From Pseudobdellovibrionaceae bacterium (GTDB lineage Bacteria; Bdellovibrionota; Bdellovibrionia; Bdellovibrionales; UBA1609), in NCBI GenBank assembly GCA_023898385.1, contig CP060220.1:1178001-1242000 (forward strand): 64,000 bases of DNA. The letters run 5' to 3'. Of this stretch, positions 1 to 9,254 are shown piece by piece. Numbering within the stretch: position 1 is the first letter of the stretch; the number at the start of each line of letters is the position of its first letter. The notes under the pieces were generated by a model, which was not told where the DNA came from, ran no database searches, and saw only the letters and a program-made list of their open reading frames with translations. A program made the position numbers and the translations under genes.

Positions 1-648
1 GCATCAACGCTGTCCTATGGGCAGTTGATTGCTAAGAGCTATCGACAACTGGCCCTCACCATTCGATCGGTGGGTCAACATAAAGCCCTACTGCTTTTTC
101 TGATTGCTTACATCTTTTATATAGATGGTGTTAATACCATGATCAAAATGGCTGTGGACTATGGTAAAGCACTGGGTTTTCCCACTGACAATCTAATCAC
201 GGCACTCCTTATCACCAACTTTGTGGCGTTTCCAGCAACGGTGGCCTTTGGATTTTTTGGCGAACGTTTTGGGGCGCGAAAAGGCATTTATCTAGCGCTG
301 GCCATCTATATTGTCGCCACCTCGTGGGGTCACTACATGCAACAAGTGTATGAATTTTATTTTTTGGCAGGAGCCATCGGCCTTGTACAAGGAGGTATTC
401 AGTCGCTCAGTCGATCCTACTATGCACAGATGGTTCCGGAGGGCCAAGAGGCTGAGTACTTTGGTTTCTTTAATACCGTAGGAAAATTTTCTGCCATATT
501 CGGCCCCGTGCTTGTGGGCTATGTGAGTCAGGCCACGAACAACCCGCGATCATCAATATTAGTGATTCTCGCTTTTTTTGCTGTGGGCATTATTCTCTTA
601 AGATTCCACTCAAAGACATTAAACCAACTCCCTGAAAAAACGCCCTAG
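1..648 (+). CDS. MFS transporter, UMF1/Atg22-like, C-terminal part
   Basis: The frame is open from base 1 (ASTLSYGQLIAKSY...) so the gene begins outside the window; only the last ~215 residues are visible. They hold about six hydrophobic helices, a FLIAYIFYIDGVNT segment typical of UMF1/Atg22-like major facilitator proteins, and a loop FGERFGARKG resembling the MFS motif between helices. This family is thought to move small solutes such as amino acids across the inner membrane, but the substrate cannot be read here. A TTG near base 25 is in frame but is not a credible start because the homologous sequence continues upstream. Stop TAG at 646-648. Confidence 0.8.
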   Translation, partial: ASTLSYGQLIAKSYRQLALTIRSVGQHKALLLFLIAYIFYIDGVNTMIKMAVDYGKALGFPTDNLITALLITNFVAFPATVAFGFFGERFGARKGIYLALAIYIVATSWGHYMQQVYEFYFLAGAIGLVQGGIQSLSRSYYAQMVPEGQEAEYFGFFNTVGKFSAIFGPVLVGYVSQATNNPRSSILVILAFFAVGIILLRFHSKTLNQLPEKTP

Positions 649-732
649 GACCACCTGGGCCGCAGTTTTCTGGGAATCTGGTATAACCGTTGCAATCCCT
701 TCGATAAGGTCGGACTCACCGCGTTTTGAGAA

Positions 733-1473
733 ATGGATCCTATGAAATTTATTCAGCAAACGATTATTTTTGGAACACTTTTTCTACTATCATGCTCCGC
801 ATACGGATGGGGTTCTATCAAACTTGGCGACGAAAATGGAACCGTGCCAAAGGAAAAACCCTATTTTGATGTGTATGTAATCACACCTATTGAGGCTCGA
901 TGCGGAGACCTCTTAAAAGCCGATGAAAGTGGAATGGGCATTTCCTATTCTGTATATGCCGGTGAACATGTGGACGATAGCTCGTTAAAAGGGATCACGG
1001 CCAACCACCATATCGACCAGATCAAGGCCTACGTTGACCAACTGACCGCTTCACCGCCTGATCCATCGGGGGTGACAGTGGATTCGGTCAATGAAAAATT
1101 GGCGAAAATCCTCAAAGCTGGCGAATCTGAGAAAGTTTTAAAAACGGGAAAAATATTAATTTTTGAGACGATTAACGAGAAACGAACATTGATCGTGGCC
1201 ACCACGGCTTTTATTGCCACAGTACGAGATCTTGACCACTCTTATGGCATAGAACTCGAAGCTCCGGAGACGGCCACCCCCCTTTATATCAATGGATCTG
1301 TCAGCCCTGAATATTTACATGAACGCCTTCTCACTCTTTCACAGGCCATTCGATTTATAGATCCTGACCGCGCCAAAGACGGCGTTAAAGATCATTACTT
1401 TTACTACACGGCTAAAAAAGGCGACGTCGGCACTGAGGTGGTTTTTGTTTTTGATAATTCTGAGGGGCACTAA
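733..1473 (+). CDS. Exported protein of unknown function (possible lipoprotein)
   Basis: A 246-aa protein with an N-terminal hydrophobic stretch followed by LLSC at residues 18-21, a weak lipobox, so it may be a lipoprotein or a signal-peptidase I substrate. Two in-frame ATGs lie close together (733 and 742); the second gives a more conventional signal peptide (MKFIQQTIIF). The mature part is mixed alpha/beta, contains two cysteines soon after the signal region and has no motif I recognise. No operon partner: the upstream gene is a transporter and a gap of almost 500 bases follows. Function unknown. Confidence 0.65.
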   Translation: MDPMKFIQQTIIFGTLFLLSCSAYGWGSIKLGDENGTVPKEKPYFDVYVITPIEARCGDLLKADESGMGISYSVYAGEHVDDSSLKGITANHHIDQIKAYVDQLTASPPDPSGVTVDSVNEKLAKILKAGESEKVLKTGKILIFETINEKRTLIVATTAFIATVRDLDHSYGIELEAPETATPLYINGSVSPEYLHERLLTLSQAIRFIDPDRAKDGVKDHYFYYTAKKGDVGTEVVFVFDNSEGH

Positions 1474-1966
1474 AGAACGTTGGAGCTGGGGGTAGCAAAT
1501 AAAAACTGTTTCATCAGAATCCATCTAGCACCTCGACGAATACCTATCTGCAAAATCAACCCCATGAACTCTATATACAAAAAAGTGGTGTCTTTTTTAA
1601 AGGCAGCTGCTTGCGGCGCCGTCAATTTCATAGAGATAACTGAAACTAAATTCAACCGATGAGAATCTGAGTGACTATTCTGAATAGAGAATCCTTACGG
1701 CCAACGATGGTCGAGCCCGATTAATAAGGCGTATACATTCAAAGACATACGTGTCGCCCAAATAATTCGGGTTACCCAAATGACTCATTTTGAGATTCTT
1801 TCGGTGCCTGTTGTTGAGGCTTGGGCTTGTCGTTCGCAGGAGCTTGTCTTGACACCGCTTTTTTTAAAAAAATTGTGGGGTTTTTAGGCCTCGTGGCTTA
1901 AAATAACATTGAACGAAAACATTGGAATTCACCGTCTATTTTGACGTGTATTTAGGTTGATTTGCC
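1474..1966. other. Intergenic gap with no convincing gene
   Basis: Short frames on both strands here (for example 60 codons from base 1480) show no signal peptide, domain or good ribosome site. A TTGACA hexamer at 1849-1854 followed by T- and A-runs could belong to a promoter for the lipoprotein starting at 1967, but I see no good -10 box at standard spacing. Confidence 0.4.
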
Positions 1967-3925
1967 ATGCTTGTGAACGTCATAAAATCTTTGAAGCTAT
2001 TAATGAGGCCCGTTCTAGCAGGTGGCTTTGTTCTTTTGGTGGCTATTTTTCTTTCTGCATGCCAACTTGCAGACAACAGAATATCAGGACGAGTGCGAAA
2101 TACCGCCAGCCCCTCAGCCTTTCCGTTAGCCGTGCCCGGAGTGCCGGCTTTAGTCAATCAACCTATTACGTTGGCACCCACGGGCGGTGTGCCACCCTAC
2201 CAGTTTGCCATTGCCTCTGGGCCCGGGTCCGTTAACATAACGACCGGTGTCTATACACCGAATTTTTCTAACGGCGATGTGGTGATTGTTGTTACCGACA
2301 GCTTGGGCGAAACCGTAGATGTCACGTTTAAGCGGGGAGCTGCCAAAGTGACGTCAAATTCCGCCGCCCAGGGCACAGCATCGATGATTACGCCTTCGGT
2401 CGGGTCCTCTATATGTGATCATGGACTGCTATTTACCCAAGACCGAGAGAGTTTAGGGTTTGAACATTTGTATTACATGGATTTTTTTGGTTCTGAAATA
2501 CGAAAGGTTTCACCGGAAACCCTGATTTCGCCGGGTACAGTTTATGAAATCGTTAGTCACAACCGGATTATTTATCAGGCAAGTATAGCGAGTAAAAGTC
2601 ATCCCGTCATTTACGTCACGGACTTGAGTGATTTTTCATCAATTATCGTTTCACCTGACCTTCCAGCAGGGCGATCACTTTACCTTCAAAAAGTTTCGGA
2701 TAATGGCCAAACAATTTTTTTTCGAGCTAATATCGATGATGAAGATATTAGCGATCTTTATTCTGTGCATATTGATGGCTCAACCTTAACAAATTTGTCA
2801 CAAGGCATGAGTTGCAGTGCAAGTAAAGTATTGTCGAACTCTACAACGGTGATTGCCAGTTGCGCACCCTACCCCCCTGGTAATAGTAGTGAGCTCTACA
2901 GATTTGAGGCTGGTACCGCAGGCGGAGTTCGAATCAGTAACGCAGTCACTCCGCCAAATGAATACATTGACGAATTTCACCTCACCCCAGATGAGACTGC
3001 CATTGTATATACCCATAGCATGGCGGCGAGTGTCCGAGACTTGTATTCAGTAAACATTGCAGCCCCAAGCCCAGTAAAACTGAATACCAATGTTGCTGGT
3101 GTTGGCTACAGGCCAGCATCTGCAAAAATTAGCGCTGACTCCACCCAGGTGATATACTTCACAAACCCTAGTGCCCAGCCCTACATAGATGCTGCCAGTG
3201 CCATTATTGGCAGCGCTGCGAGTGAGACACTGCTGAGTAATTCCTCTGCGGGCAGCGTTTACGGCTATCTTTCTTACCTAGAAGTCGGCAACAAAATTTT
3301 CTATGCAGCCGATCAGCAGGGCGATTTTAAAATTCACTTGTATACCGCCCAGGCGGGTGTAGCCACCAGCGCTGTGAGACAAAATGACATAACAGCTGCA
3401 ACCCTTTATCTGTATTTTACGCAAATCAATCCAGCGACCATAATTTATTATGACAACGGAGTTTTTAATAGCTCTACAATCGGCGTTACAGGGGGAACAC
3501 CCTTAGACCCCGGCAGTACCGGGTATACGTTTCAAAACTACGGCGGCATCCAAGACCCCACAAAAGTTACACTAAAGTCAAATAGCGCCGGCGGCGGGTA
3601 CCAACTTTATTTCTGGGATATTATTGCCAACTCTATCTCTGGGCCACTGAACCCACCATTTGTCTCTGGTGGAAACATTTATCATATCACGGGCCCAAAA
3701 CAAGATGGTGATCTTATTTTTTATCTCGCCGATGCCCACATAGATGAGCTCTTTGAACTGTTTTGGGCCAATACATCGAGTCTCACCTATGGCCAAATCA
3801 ACGACACCACCTATCAGTCCATTGCCATATTAGGTACGACAGACACGCCTAACGGCAAGTTTCTCTTTTACACGGCCGATGACGACAACGATGGCATCAA
3901 GGATGTTTTTGCCTATGGGTATTAA
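1967..3925 (+). CDS. Lipoprotein with Ig-like N-terminus and TolB-like beta-propeller
   Basis: A 652-aa surface or periplasmic lipoprotein. A signal peptide ends in the lipobox LSAC (Cys32). Residues ~50-120 look like a putative-Ig/cadherin-type fold (VNQPITLAPTGGVPPYQF then VVTDSLGETVDV). The remainder is a run of WD40/PD40-like blades of the TolB kind, with recurring blade signatures such as DLYSVHIDGSTLTNLS, DLYSVNIAAPSPVKLN and the end DDNDGIKDVFAYGY. Such propellers act as binding scaffolds in the cell envelope. The ATG at 1967 gives the complete signal peptide; the ribosome site is weak. No enzymatic motif is visible and the binding partner is unknown. Confidence 0.75.
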   Translation: MLVNVIKSLKLLMRPVLAGGFVLLVAIFLSACQLADNRISGRVRNTASPSAFPLAVPGVPALVNQPITLAPTGGVPPYQFAIASGPGSVNITTGVYTPNFSNGDVVIVVTDSLGETVDVTFKRGAAKVTSNSAAQGTASMITPSVGSSICDHGLLFTQDRESLGFEHLYYMDFFGSEIRKVSPETLISPGTVYEIVSHNRIIYQASIASKSHPVIYVTDLSDFSSIIVSPDLPAGRSLYLQKVSDNGQTIFFRANIDDEDISDLYSVHIDGSTLTNLSQGMSCSASKVLSNSTTVIASCAPYPPGNSSELYRFEAGTAGGVRISNAVTPPNEYIDEFHLTPDETAIVYTHSMAASVRDLYSVNIAAPSPVKLNTNVAGVGYRPASAKISADSTQVIYFTNPSAQPYIDAASAIIGSAASETLLSNSSAGSVYGYLSYLEVGNKIFYAADQQGDFKIHLYTAQAGVATSAVRQNDITAATLYLYFTQINPATIIYYDNGVFNSSTIGVTGGTPLDPGSTGYTFQNYGGIQDPTKVTLKSNSAGGGYQLYFWDIIANSISGPLNPPFVSGGNIYHITGPKQDGDLIFYLADAHIDELFELFWANTSSLTYGQINDTTYQSIAILGTTDTPNGKFLFYTADDDNDGIKDVFAYGY

Positions 3926-4062
3926 GGTGTATCACGACATGGTCGGCTTTTTTTATGGCCGCCCTCCTCTTGCTTGCATTTTCACAAGATTTATCGAGCT
4001 CTCATAATTCAATAAATAATAAGCTGGGTCCATCTAAATAAAGTGAGCTGAAGTGAACGCAT

Positions 4063-4329
4063 CTAGCGGCGCTTGGTGACCAGGCCCATTTCCACACCCA
4101 GTGGCGCGAATATTTTGTTTAAGGTTGATATGGTGGGGTTGCCTCTTCCCAGTTCAAAGTCACTGATGATTTTTTTACTTACACCCACCATTTGAGCGTA
4201 TTCGAGCTGGCTTTTACCTAAGACTTTTCGCAACAAAATGAGCGCTTCTGGCAGCTCCAGTTCGCCACTTTGAACACCTTGATTTAACTCTTCTCGCAAT
4301 TGTTTTCTTGTGGTTTTTTTTGATTTCAC
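4063..4329 (-). CDS. hipB: HipB-like XRE-family antitoxin/regulator
   Basis: An 88-aa protein whose residues ~28-82 form a Cro/C1-type helix-turn-helix (LGKSQLEYAQMVGVSKKIIS then GRGNPTISTLNKIF). It starts with GTG and overlaps the hipA-like stop by four bases (GTGA), so the two are translationally coupled. In the classic hip operon the antitoxin comes first; here it follows the kinase. By family knowledge it should bind both the kinase and operator DNA, and palindromic repeats lie just upstream of the operon at 5624-5773. It could also be a general regulator, but the pairing with HipA makes the antitoxin role most likely. Confidence 0.8.
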   Translation of the reverse strand: MKSKKTTRKQLREELNQGVQSGELELPEALILLRKVLGKSQLEYAQMVGVSKKIISDFELGRGNPTISTLNKIFAPLGVEMGLVTKRR

Positions 4330-5624
4330 AGCGAATCCAGATAAGTTTGAAAAGCAGTCATAAATTCATCATATTTTTTTGTAACAAAACTTAAGGTCTC
4401 TTTGTTTACGCCTTTTTTGTGAAGGAGATTCGGTACATTGCCGATTTTTTCGTGCAGCTCTTTAAAAAAGGCCACTACCATATTTTTTTGCACGCCCAGC
4501 TCTACCAGTTTGCCCTCAATGCTTTGAAAATTAGGAATGTGGTAAACTTCGTCCTGCCACTTAGATACCCTCGGAATCCCGCTGTCATCTAAAACCATAG
4601 GTGCAAAATCAAATAGAGGCGAAAGTTCAATACCCTTTTCTGTTTTGATAAAAGCCGTGTTTCTGCCGTGATTGTCCGTATTACCCATGACTATGTTTAA
4701 AAAATCTCTAAACACATACTCTTTCATGTCGTCCACAGGGTTTGTGGAGAATTTCTTGATCACTTCCAAATATTCTTCATTCTTTTTTGAGACTCCAAAC
4801 TCGGCCACCCCCATAGCTGAAACCAAGCTTTCAAGACCAAATCTAATCACCTGCTTGCTGTCGTTTTTGCCACGATCAAAGCGCGGGATAAACAAAGTGT
4901 CTCTATCCCAGATCAAGGGACCAAAAACTCTCACCCCTAGTTCTGTGGCCACTTCATAGTAGATCTGTTCAAGTCTTAGAATTTCATAGTCTCTTTGTTT
5001 TTTTCCCCGCGGAAACTTGATTAACCAACTTTTTACAATGGATTCGTCTTTGATGGCTCCATCGCCATGCCACTTGCCGTTTTTGTCCTCTACCAACAAG
5101 AATTTTGGAGCCTCCCCTTGTGCGCCACTTGTTCCAGAAACGATCGCCCCCATATTTTCAGCGTACTCAATAAAATCAACGCCTCGACCCACAACCTCTT
5201 CATAGTCAAAACCACTGTGGCTGTTAGTTCGAGCAAAAGGATTGTCTTCTGGTTTTACTCGAATGTTTCCTGGAGGATTAATGGCGCCTTTGGCTAGCAG
5301 TTCGAAATCAGCTTCAGGTCCATCGTTAAGATTTAACCGCTTGAGCCAATTGAGTCTGGCTACACCCGTTGGAATAAGATCTAGCAAAAATGCCGGCCAA
5401 TGGGGCTCTGTGATAAATCCGTAATTCAGAGGGTATCTTACACTGGCCGCATAAAGGCCGATGCTATGAAGTTGGTCGATAAACCGATCTAAATAATCCA
5501 AGCTGTATTGCAGCTGACCTTTTTCTCTGTAGCTCTTTACAGAAAAAGGCTTTGAGACCTCTACTTCAGCGAGGTCCCACCACTGTCCGTTAACAAAAAT
5601 TTCTAATTCGATGGTTTTTTCCAT
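4326..5624 (-). CDS. hipA: HipA-like serine/threonine kinase toxin
   Basis: A 432-aa protein matching the HipA family in length and order: an N-terminal subdomain (~1-110), a Gly-rich loop SGTSGAQGEAPKFLL near residue 165, the nucleotide-contact segment IKFPRG, the catalytic loop GNTDNHGRN (catalytic Asp and metal Asn) and the metal-binding segment LSPLFDFAPM. All kinase residues appear intact, so it is probably active. Classic HipA phosphorylates glutamyl-tRNA synthetase and stops translation; the target here cannot be deduced. ATG start at 5624. First gene of a two-gene operon with the HTH gene, and probably autoregulated through the repeats directly upstream. Confidence 0.85.
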   Translation of the reverse strand: MEKTIELEIFVNGQWWDLAEVEVSKPFSVKSYREKGQLQYSLDYLDRFIDQLHSIGLYAASVRYPLNYGFITEPHWPAFLLDLIPTGVARLNWLKRLNLNDGPEADFELLAKGAINPPGNIRVKPEDNPFARTNSHSGFDYEEVVGRGVDFIEYAENMGAIVSGTSGAQGEAPKFLLVEDKNGKWHGDGAIKDESIVKSWLIKFPRGKKQRDYEILRLEQIYYEVATELGVRVFGPLIWDRDTLFIPRFDRGKNDSKQVIRFGLESLVSAMGVAEFGVSKKNEEYLEVIKKFSTNPVDDMKEYVFRDFLNIVMGNTDNHGRNTAFIKTEKGIELSPLFDFAPMVLDDSGIPRVSKWQDEVYHIPNFQSIEGKLVELGVQKNMVVAFFKELHEKIGNVPNLLHKKGVNKETLSFVTKKYDEFMTAFQTYLDSL

Positions 5625-5773
5625 AGACTACTTTATTATGCCAAAATTTGTGATTGAGTCAAATTTAGACTACTTAACTAGTCTATTGGTCGGCAAGCTT
5701 GGATTGAAAATTAGACCATTAAAATAGTCCAAAAATACTGTTTTTGGCGCAAATGGGCTAATTAAGTAGTCTA
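5624..5773. promoter_or_regulatory. Operator-like repeat cluster upstream of hipA
   Basis: Four related elements built from TAGTCTA/TAGACTA half-sites lie between the hipA start and base 5773: TAGACTACTTTA at 5624-5635; an 18-bp near palindrome AGACTACTTAACTAGTCT at 5667-5684 (16 of 18 positions symmetric); TAGAC...ATAGTCC at 5712-5730; and AGTAGTCTA at 5765-5773. Arrays of palindromes are typical binding sites of HipB-type repressors, so the likely ligand is the product of the gene ending at 4063. The protein-DNA link is inferred. Confidence 0.6.
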
Positions 5774-5824
5774 AAATAGCCTTTTTTAAGGAATTGACCC
5801 CATTTGCTTTTTTTCGGAAGCGCC

Positions 5825-6817
5825 CTAAACCGACACAATCACTTTATTACGTCCGGCCTCTTTCGCCTGATACAAGGCTGCATCCGCTTGGCGCACCAAA
5901 GACCGAGCATCTAAATCTTCCTCGCCAGGAATAGAGAGGGCCACCCCCACACTGATAGTCAGATCAATGGTGTGCTGGCCTTCACGAAAAGTATGACTTT
6001 CAACCACTTTTCGAAGGCGCTCGGCAAAGGCCACGGCCCCTTCTTCGCCGGTGTCCGTGAGTACAATTAAGTATTCATCACCGCCATAGCGAGCGGCCAA
6101 ATCCACTTCTCGCATGGTGGCTGCTATCAATCGACCCATGGCTTTGAGCACGTGACTACCAAACAAATGATCATGCTCGTCATTTACTCTTTTGAAATGA
6201 TCCATATCCAGCATGATTGCCGCCACTTGCGACTTTTGCCGACGGGCTCGCTTTAACTCGTAGTCAATTTTGTCATACATGGACCGCATATTAAACAGGC
6301 CGGTGAGATAATCATGATCAACCATGTCGTGCAATTTTTGATTGGCCTCTAAAAGTTCGCCATGCACCTCGTTGAGACGCAAGCTACATTCGATGCGCGC
6401 GATTAACTCTTCAAACCTAAAGGGTTTTCTAATGTAGTCATTGGCACCGGCCCGTAAGGCATCAACTACATAGTTGGTGTCGGTTCTACCGCTAACAAAA
6501 ATAACGCTGACATAGTTTTTTTGACTCCGAAACTCTTTGAGCATTTGTAGCCCCGTCATTCCTGGCATGTCATTGTCTGTCACTACAAGATGGGGTTTAA
6601 AGGATTTAACCACTTCCAAGGCATCTTTGGCCCGATCCACCATTTTCGTGTGATATCCGGCTGCAGAGATGGCTTCGTTCATCAATTCCAGCAAGTTTTC
6701 ATCGTCTTCAACGATGAGGATCCGAGCCGATGAAGCATCATTTGCATTTACTTTTTCAGATAGGTTCTCTTCATGTTCCACTTTGGTAGAATAACTGCCT
6801 CCCCACCAAAAAGGCAA
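5825..6817 (-). CDS. Response regulator with GGDEF diguanylate cyclase domain
   Basis: A 330-aa cytosolic protein with a receiver domain (~residues 30-150; acidic pocket VEDDE, phospho-acceptor in VTDNDMPG, conserved Lys in RKPF), a short linker and a C-terminal GGDEF domain. The active-site signature is YGGDEY near residues 242-247 and an RxxD inhibitory site (REVD) lies five residues before it, so it is predicted to make c-di-GMP from two GTP under feedback inhibition. This PleD/WspR-like layout couples phosphorylation by an unlinked kinase to c-di-GMP output. Transcribed alone. The N-terminal ~25 residues are unusual, and a later start is possible. Confidence 0.9.
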   Translation of the reverse strand: MPFWWGGSYSTKVEHEENLSEKVNANDASSARILIVEDDENLLELMNEAISAAGYHTKMVDRAKDALEVVKSFKPHLVVTDNDMPGMTGLQMLKEFRSQKNYVSVIFVSGRTDTNYVVDALRAGANDYIRKPFRFEELIARIECSLRLNEVHGELLEANQKLHDMVDHDYLTGLFNMRSMYDKIDYELKRARRQKSQVAAIMLDMDHFKRVNDEHDHLFGSHVLKAMGRLIAATMREVDLAARYGGDEYLIVLTDTGEEGAVAFAERLRKVVESHTFREGQHTIDLTISVGVALSIPGEEDLDARSLVRQADAALYQAKEAGRNKVIVSV

Positions 6818-6925
6818 CGTCTGCTTTACTCCTTTTGACTAGGTCAGATGGACCTAGGTCTAACGCAAGGAATCTTTATTATGTCCTGGATTTTAGATCC
6901 TGTCTGAGAACGCCGAAAAGAGACT

Positions 6926-9235
6926 GTGGATCGCTATCTCATTTCGGGCGGACTCGCCCTACTTTTATTTGAAGTTTTCATCTTGCTGGCTGACTTGGGC
7001 ATGCTGCCCACCCCTCTTTTGCCTGAAGGACAACACATATCCACGACCGGCCAGGTCATTGGAAACATCCATGTCACCCACCAACAGGTGCGACGGCGAT
7101 CACAAAATTCAATGCTATGGCAAAACTCCCAACAAGGTGACCAGGTGCGCGGGTTTGATTCGGTGTTAACACTTGATGGAAGCTCTGCTCAGCTTAACCT
7201 TGATGGTAACATCAAAATCCAGCTTCATGAAAACACCCTCATTGTGGTTGAGCCTCTACCAGAAAAAGACACCGGAGAATTTCGATTGAAGTTTGCAAGG
7301 GGTGACCTGAGGTCCCGATCAAAAAGAAGTTTTCAACTTTCCACTGAAGACTGGACGCTAAAAGCCCAAGCTGGTTCTGATTTAAGTTTGCGAAGTCGCA
7401 TTGACGGAAAATTAGAGCTCGAAGTGAGTAAGGGCCATGTTGCAATGGCTAATAAAACTCAACCCGAAAAATCCCAAGTTTTTCACGAGGGGCAACGAGT
7501 CACAGTCAACGAAGAGGCCGTGGAACAAACCCAATCCTTGAGTGAAGATCTCAAATGGTTGCCGCCATTAGAGAGTCGAGTTTACACTCATGCCGACTCT
7601 GCAACTGTGCATCTGACATGGTCTGGGTCGCCCAGTAAAATCCGCCATGTCTTTGCAAACAAATTGCAACCAAATATTATCGTTGGACCGCAGCACCATG
7701 AGGTCGACATGGAGTTAGCTAGAGGCACTCACCATCTGTCTCTAGAAAATGACACCGGTGTGAGTCGCACACTGACCGTTCACGTTTGGCTAGCTGAAAA
7801 ACTTGTGTATTTCTCACCGCTGCCCAGGCACCGTGCCGATCTCAAATTAGAAACTCTTTTCTCGTGGAGTCCCATTAAACAAGCCGAAAGCTACCGCATC
7901 GAAATCGCCCAGGATAGTGAATTTAAAACTCTAGTTCATAGCCAAACCCAAAATGGCAATCATTACTCTTTGCGACTCACTCAAGAGGGTTTGCACTTTT
8001 GGCGCGTCATCGGTATTGATGACGAGCAATCTGCCATACCTCCTCTTTACAACAGTCGCCTGTACTCTGTTTCTAACCCATTAGACGCACCAATTCTCCG
8101 AGAGCCCGCGCAGGCCACACCAAGCCCGAAAAACGAAAACCCTCCCAAGGTAAAAAAATCTCCCCCACCCCAAAGTCGCCAGCAAATCAATCGTCTGCCT
8201 GTCTTCGCTCATTGGATATGGACGCAGATTTTACCCGTGGCCAACGCCACCTCTTCTGTTGAGGCCACGCGCTCTGTGATTTTTCGATGGGATACCGTCG
8301 CGGGAGCCGATTACTATGCCATTGAGATTTCATCCACCCCTGAGTTTTTCAACCCCGAAGTGGTGACGGAAGTTTTAGGCAATGAGTTTTTATGGCGCGG
8401 ATTTAAACCGGGCATCTATTATTGGCGAGTGGCCGGGGGCGAGAAAAATGGGAGAATGGGCCTCTTTAGCCAACCCGAAAAAGTGGACCTAACAAAACCT
8501 GAAAATCTACATCTTGACGATGAACCCTCTGCACCGACGGCTCCCCCACAAAAAAGCCTTTTACCTGCAATTGCCACCGACAAACCGCCGGCCGCTGAAG
8601 CCATGTTAGTGTCACAAGAGGCGCCCCTTCAAATCCTTGGGTTTATTCGATGGCATTGGCCTCACCTCGTTTATGACTATAGGGCACCGGACAATGTAAA
8701 TACAAAACTAAGCGGATTCACCTCTCCGGCTTTGACCGCGGCGGTTCAATGGCCCCTTCGAGATCAACACTTCATAGAAACTCGATTGGATTATGCTGAA
8801 TTCAATTGGAAACCAACCACCCCCAGTGATTTGCCTTTTCAGTCAAATTTGGTTTCGTGGACATTCAATGGCGATTTCTTTTACCAAGATAAAACATCCT
8901 CGTGGTCTTGGGGATTGACCTTGAATCACTTACCTCTGGTTCAGAGACAGGGGTTAGAAAGTGTTCACCTCACTGACATTTGGACCTACGGAGTGGGATC
9001 ACGCACCACAATAGAATTTGAAAAACCCCTTCACTCGGAACACACCTTAAGCCTCAACTACGGTCACCAGTACTGGCACCCTAGAGTAAATAACAACATC
9101 TATTACAACCTTGGCATTTGGAAGAAAACACCTTTGTACTTGGGCCTGCTGATAGATATAGACTTCTTATTCGGCCCCGATAGCTCAACGGCCTTCTTGG
9201 GACGCTCCAGCGCGTTTTTACAATGGAACTGGTAA
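6926..9235 (+). CDS. FecR-domain surface protein with fibronectin-like repeats and C-terminal barrel-like region
   Basis: A 769-aa protein starting with GTG behind AAAAGAGA. An N-terminal membrane helix (~4-25) is followed by a FecR-type domain (~50-190: GDQVRGFDSVLTLDGSSAQL, then VSKGHVAM). Two modules of the FnIII-like kind used in envelope proteins come next, each ending in a tryptophan signature (SYRIEIAQDSEFKTL...FWRV; DYYAIEISSTPEFF...YYWRVAG), with a Pro/Lys-rich linker between. The last ~170 residues alternate aromatic and polar residues and end ...FLQWNW, like an outer-membrane barrel. It probably spans or bridges the envelope; the exact function is unknown. Divergent from the GGDEF gene. 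Confidence 0.7.
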   Translation: MDRYLISGGLALLLFEVFILLADLGMLPTPLLPEGQHISTTGQVIGNIHVTHQQVRRRSQNSMLWQNSQQGDQVRGFDSVLTLDGSSAQLNLDGNIKIQLHENTLIVVEPLPEKDTGEFRLKFARGDLRSRSKRSFQLSTEDWTLKAQAGSDLSLRSRIDGKLELEVSKGHVAMANKTQPEKSQVFHEGQRVTVNEEAVEQTQSLSEDLKWLPPLESRVYTHADSATVHLTWSGSPSKIRHVFANKLQPNIIVGPQHHEVDMELARGTHHLSLENDTGVSRTLTVHVWLAEKLVYFSPLPRHRADLKLETLFSWSPIKQAESYRIEIAQDSEFKTLVHSQTQNGNHYSLRLTQEGLHFWRVIGIDDEQSAIPPLYNSRLYSVSNPLDAPILREPAQATPSPKNENPPKVKKSPPPQSRQQINRLPVFAHWIWTQILPVANATSSVEATRSVIFRWDTVAGADYYAIEISSTPEFFNPEVVTEVLGNEFLWRGFKPGIYYWRVAGGEKNGRMGLFSQPEKVDLTKPENLHLDDEPSAPTAPPQKSLLPAIATDKPPAAEAMLVSQEAPLQILGFIRWHWPHLVYDYRAPDNVNTKLSGFTSPALTAAVQWPLRDQHFIETRLDYAEFNWKPTTPSDLPFQSNLVSWTFNGDFFYQDKTSSWSWGLTLNHLPLVQRQGLESVHLTDIWTYGVGSRTTIEFEKPLHSEHTLSLNYGHQYWHPRVNNNIYYNLGIWKKTPLYLGLLIDIDFLFGPDSSTAFLGRSSAFLQWNW

Positions 9236-9254
9236 ACCTGTTTCATGTGGGTGC

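Noticed and set aside
1480..1662. 60-codon frame in the gap before the beta-propeller lipoprotein
   Set aside because: No ribosome site or recognisable feature; an antisense frame of similar length exists at the same place.
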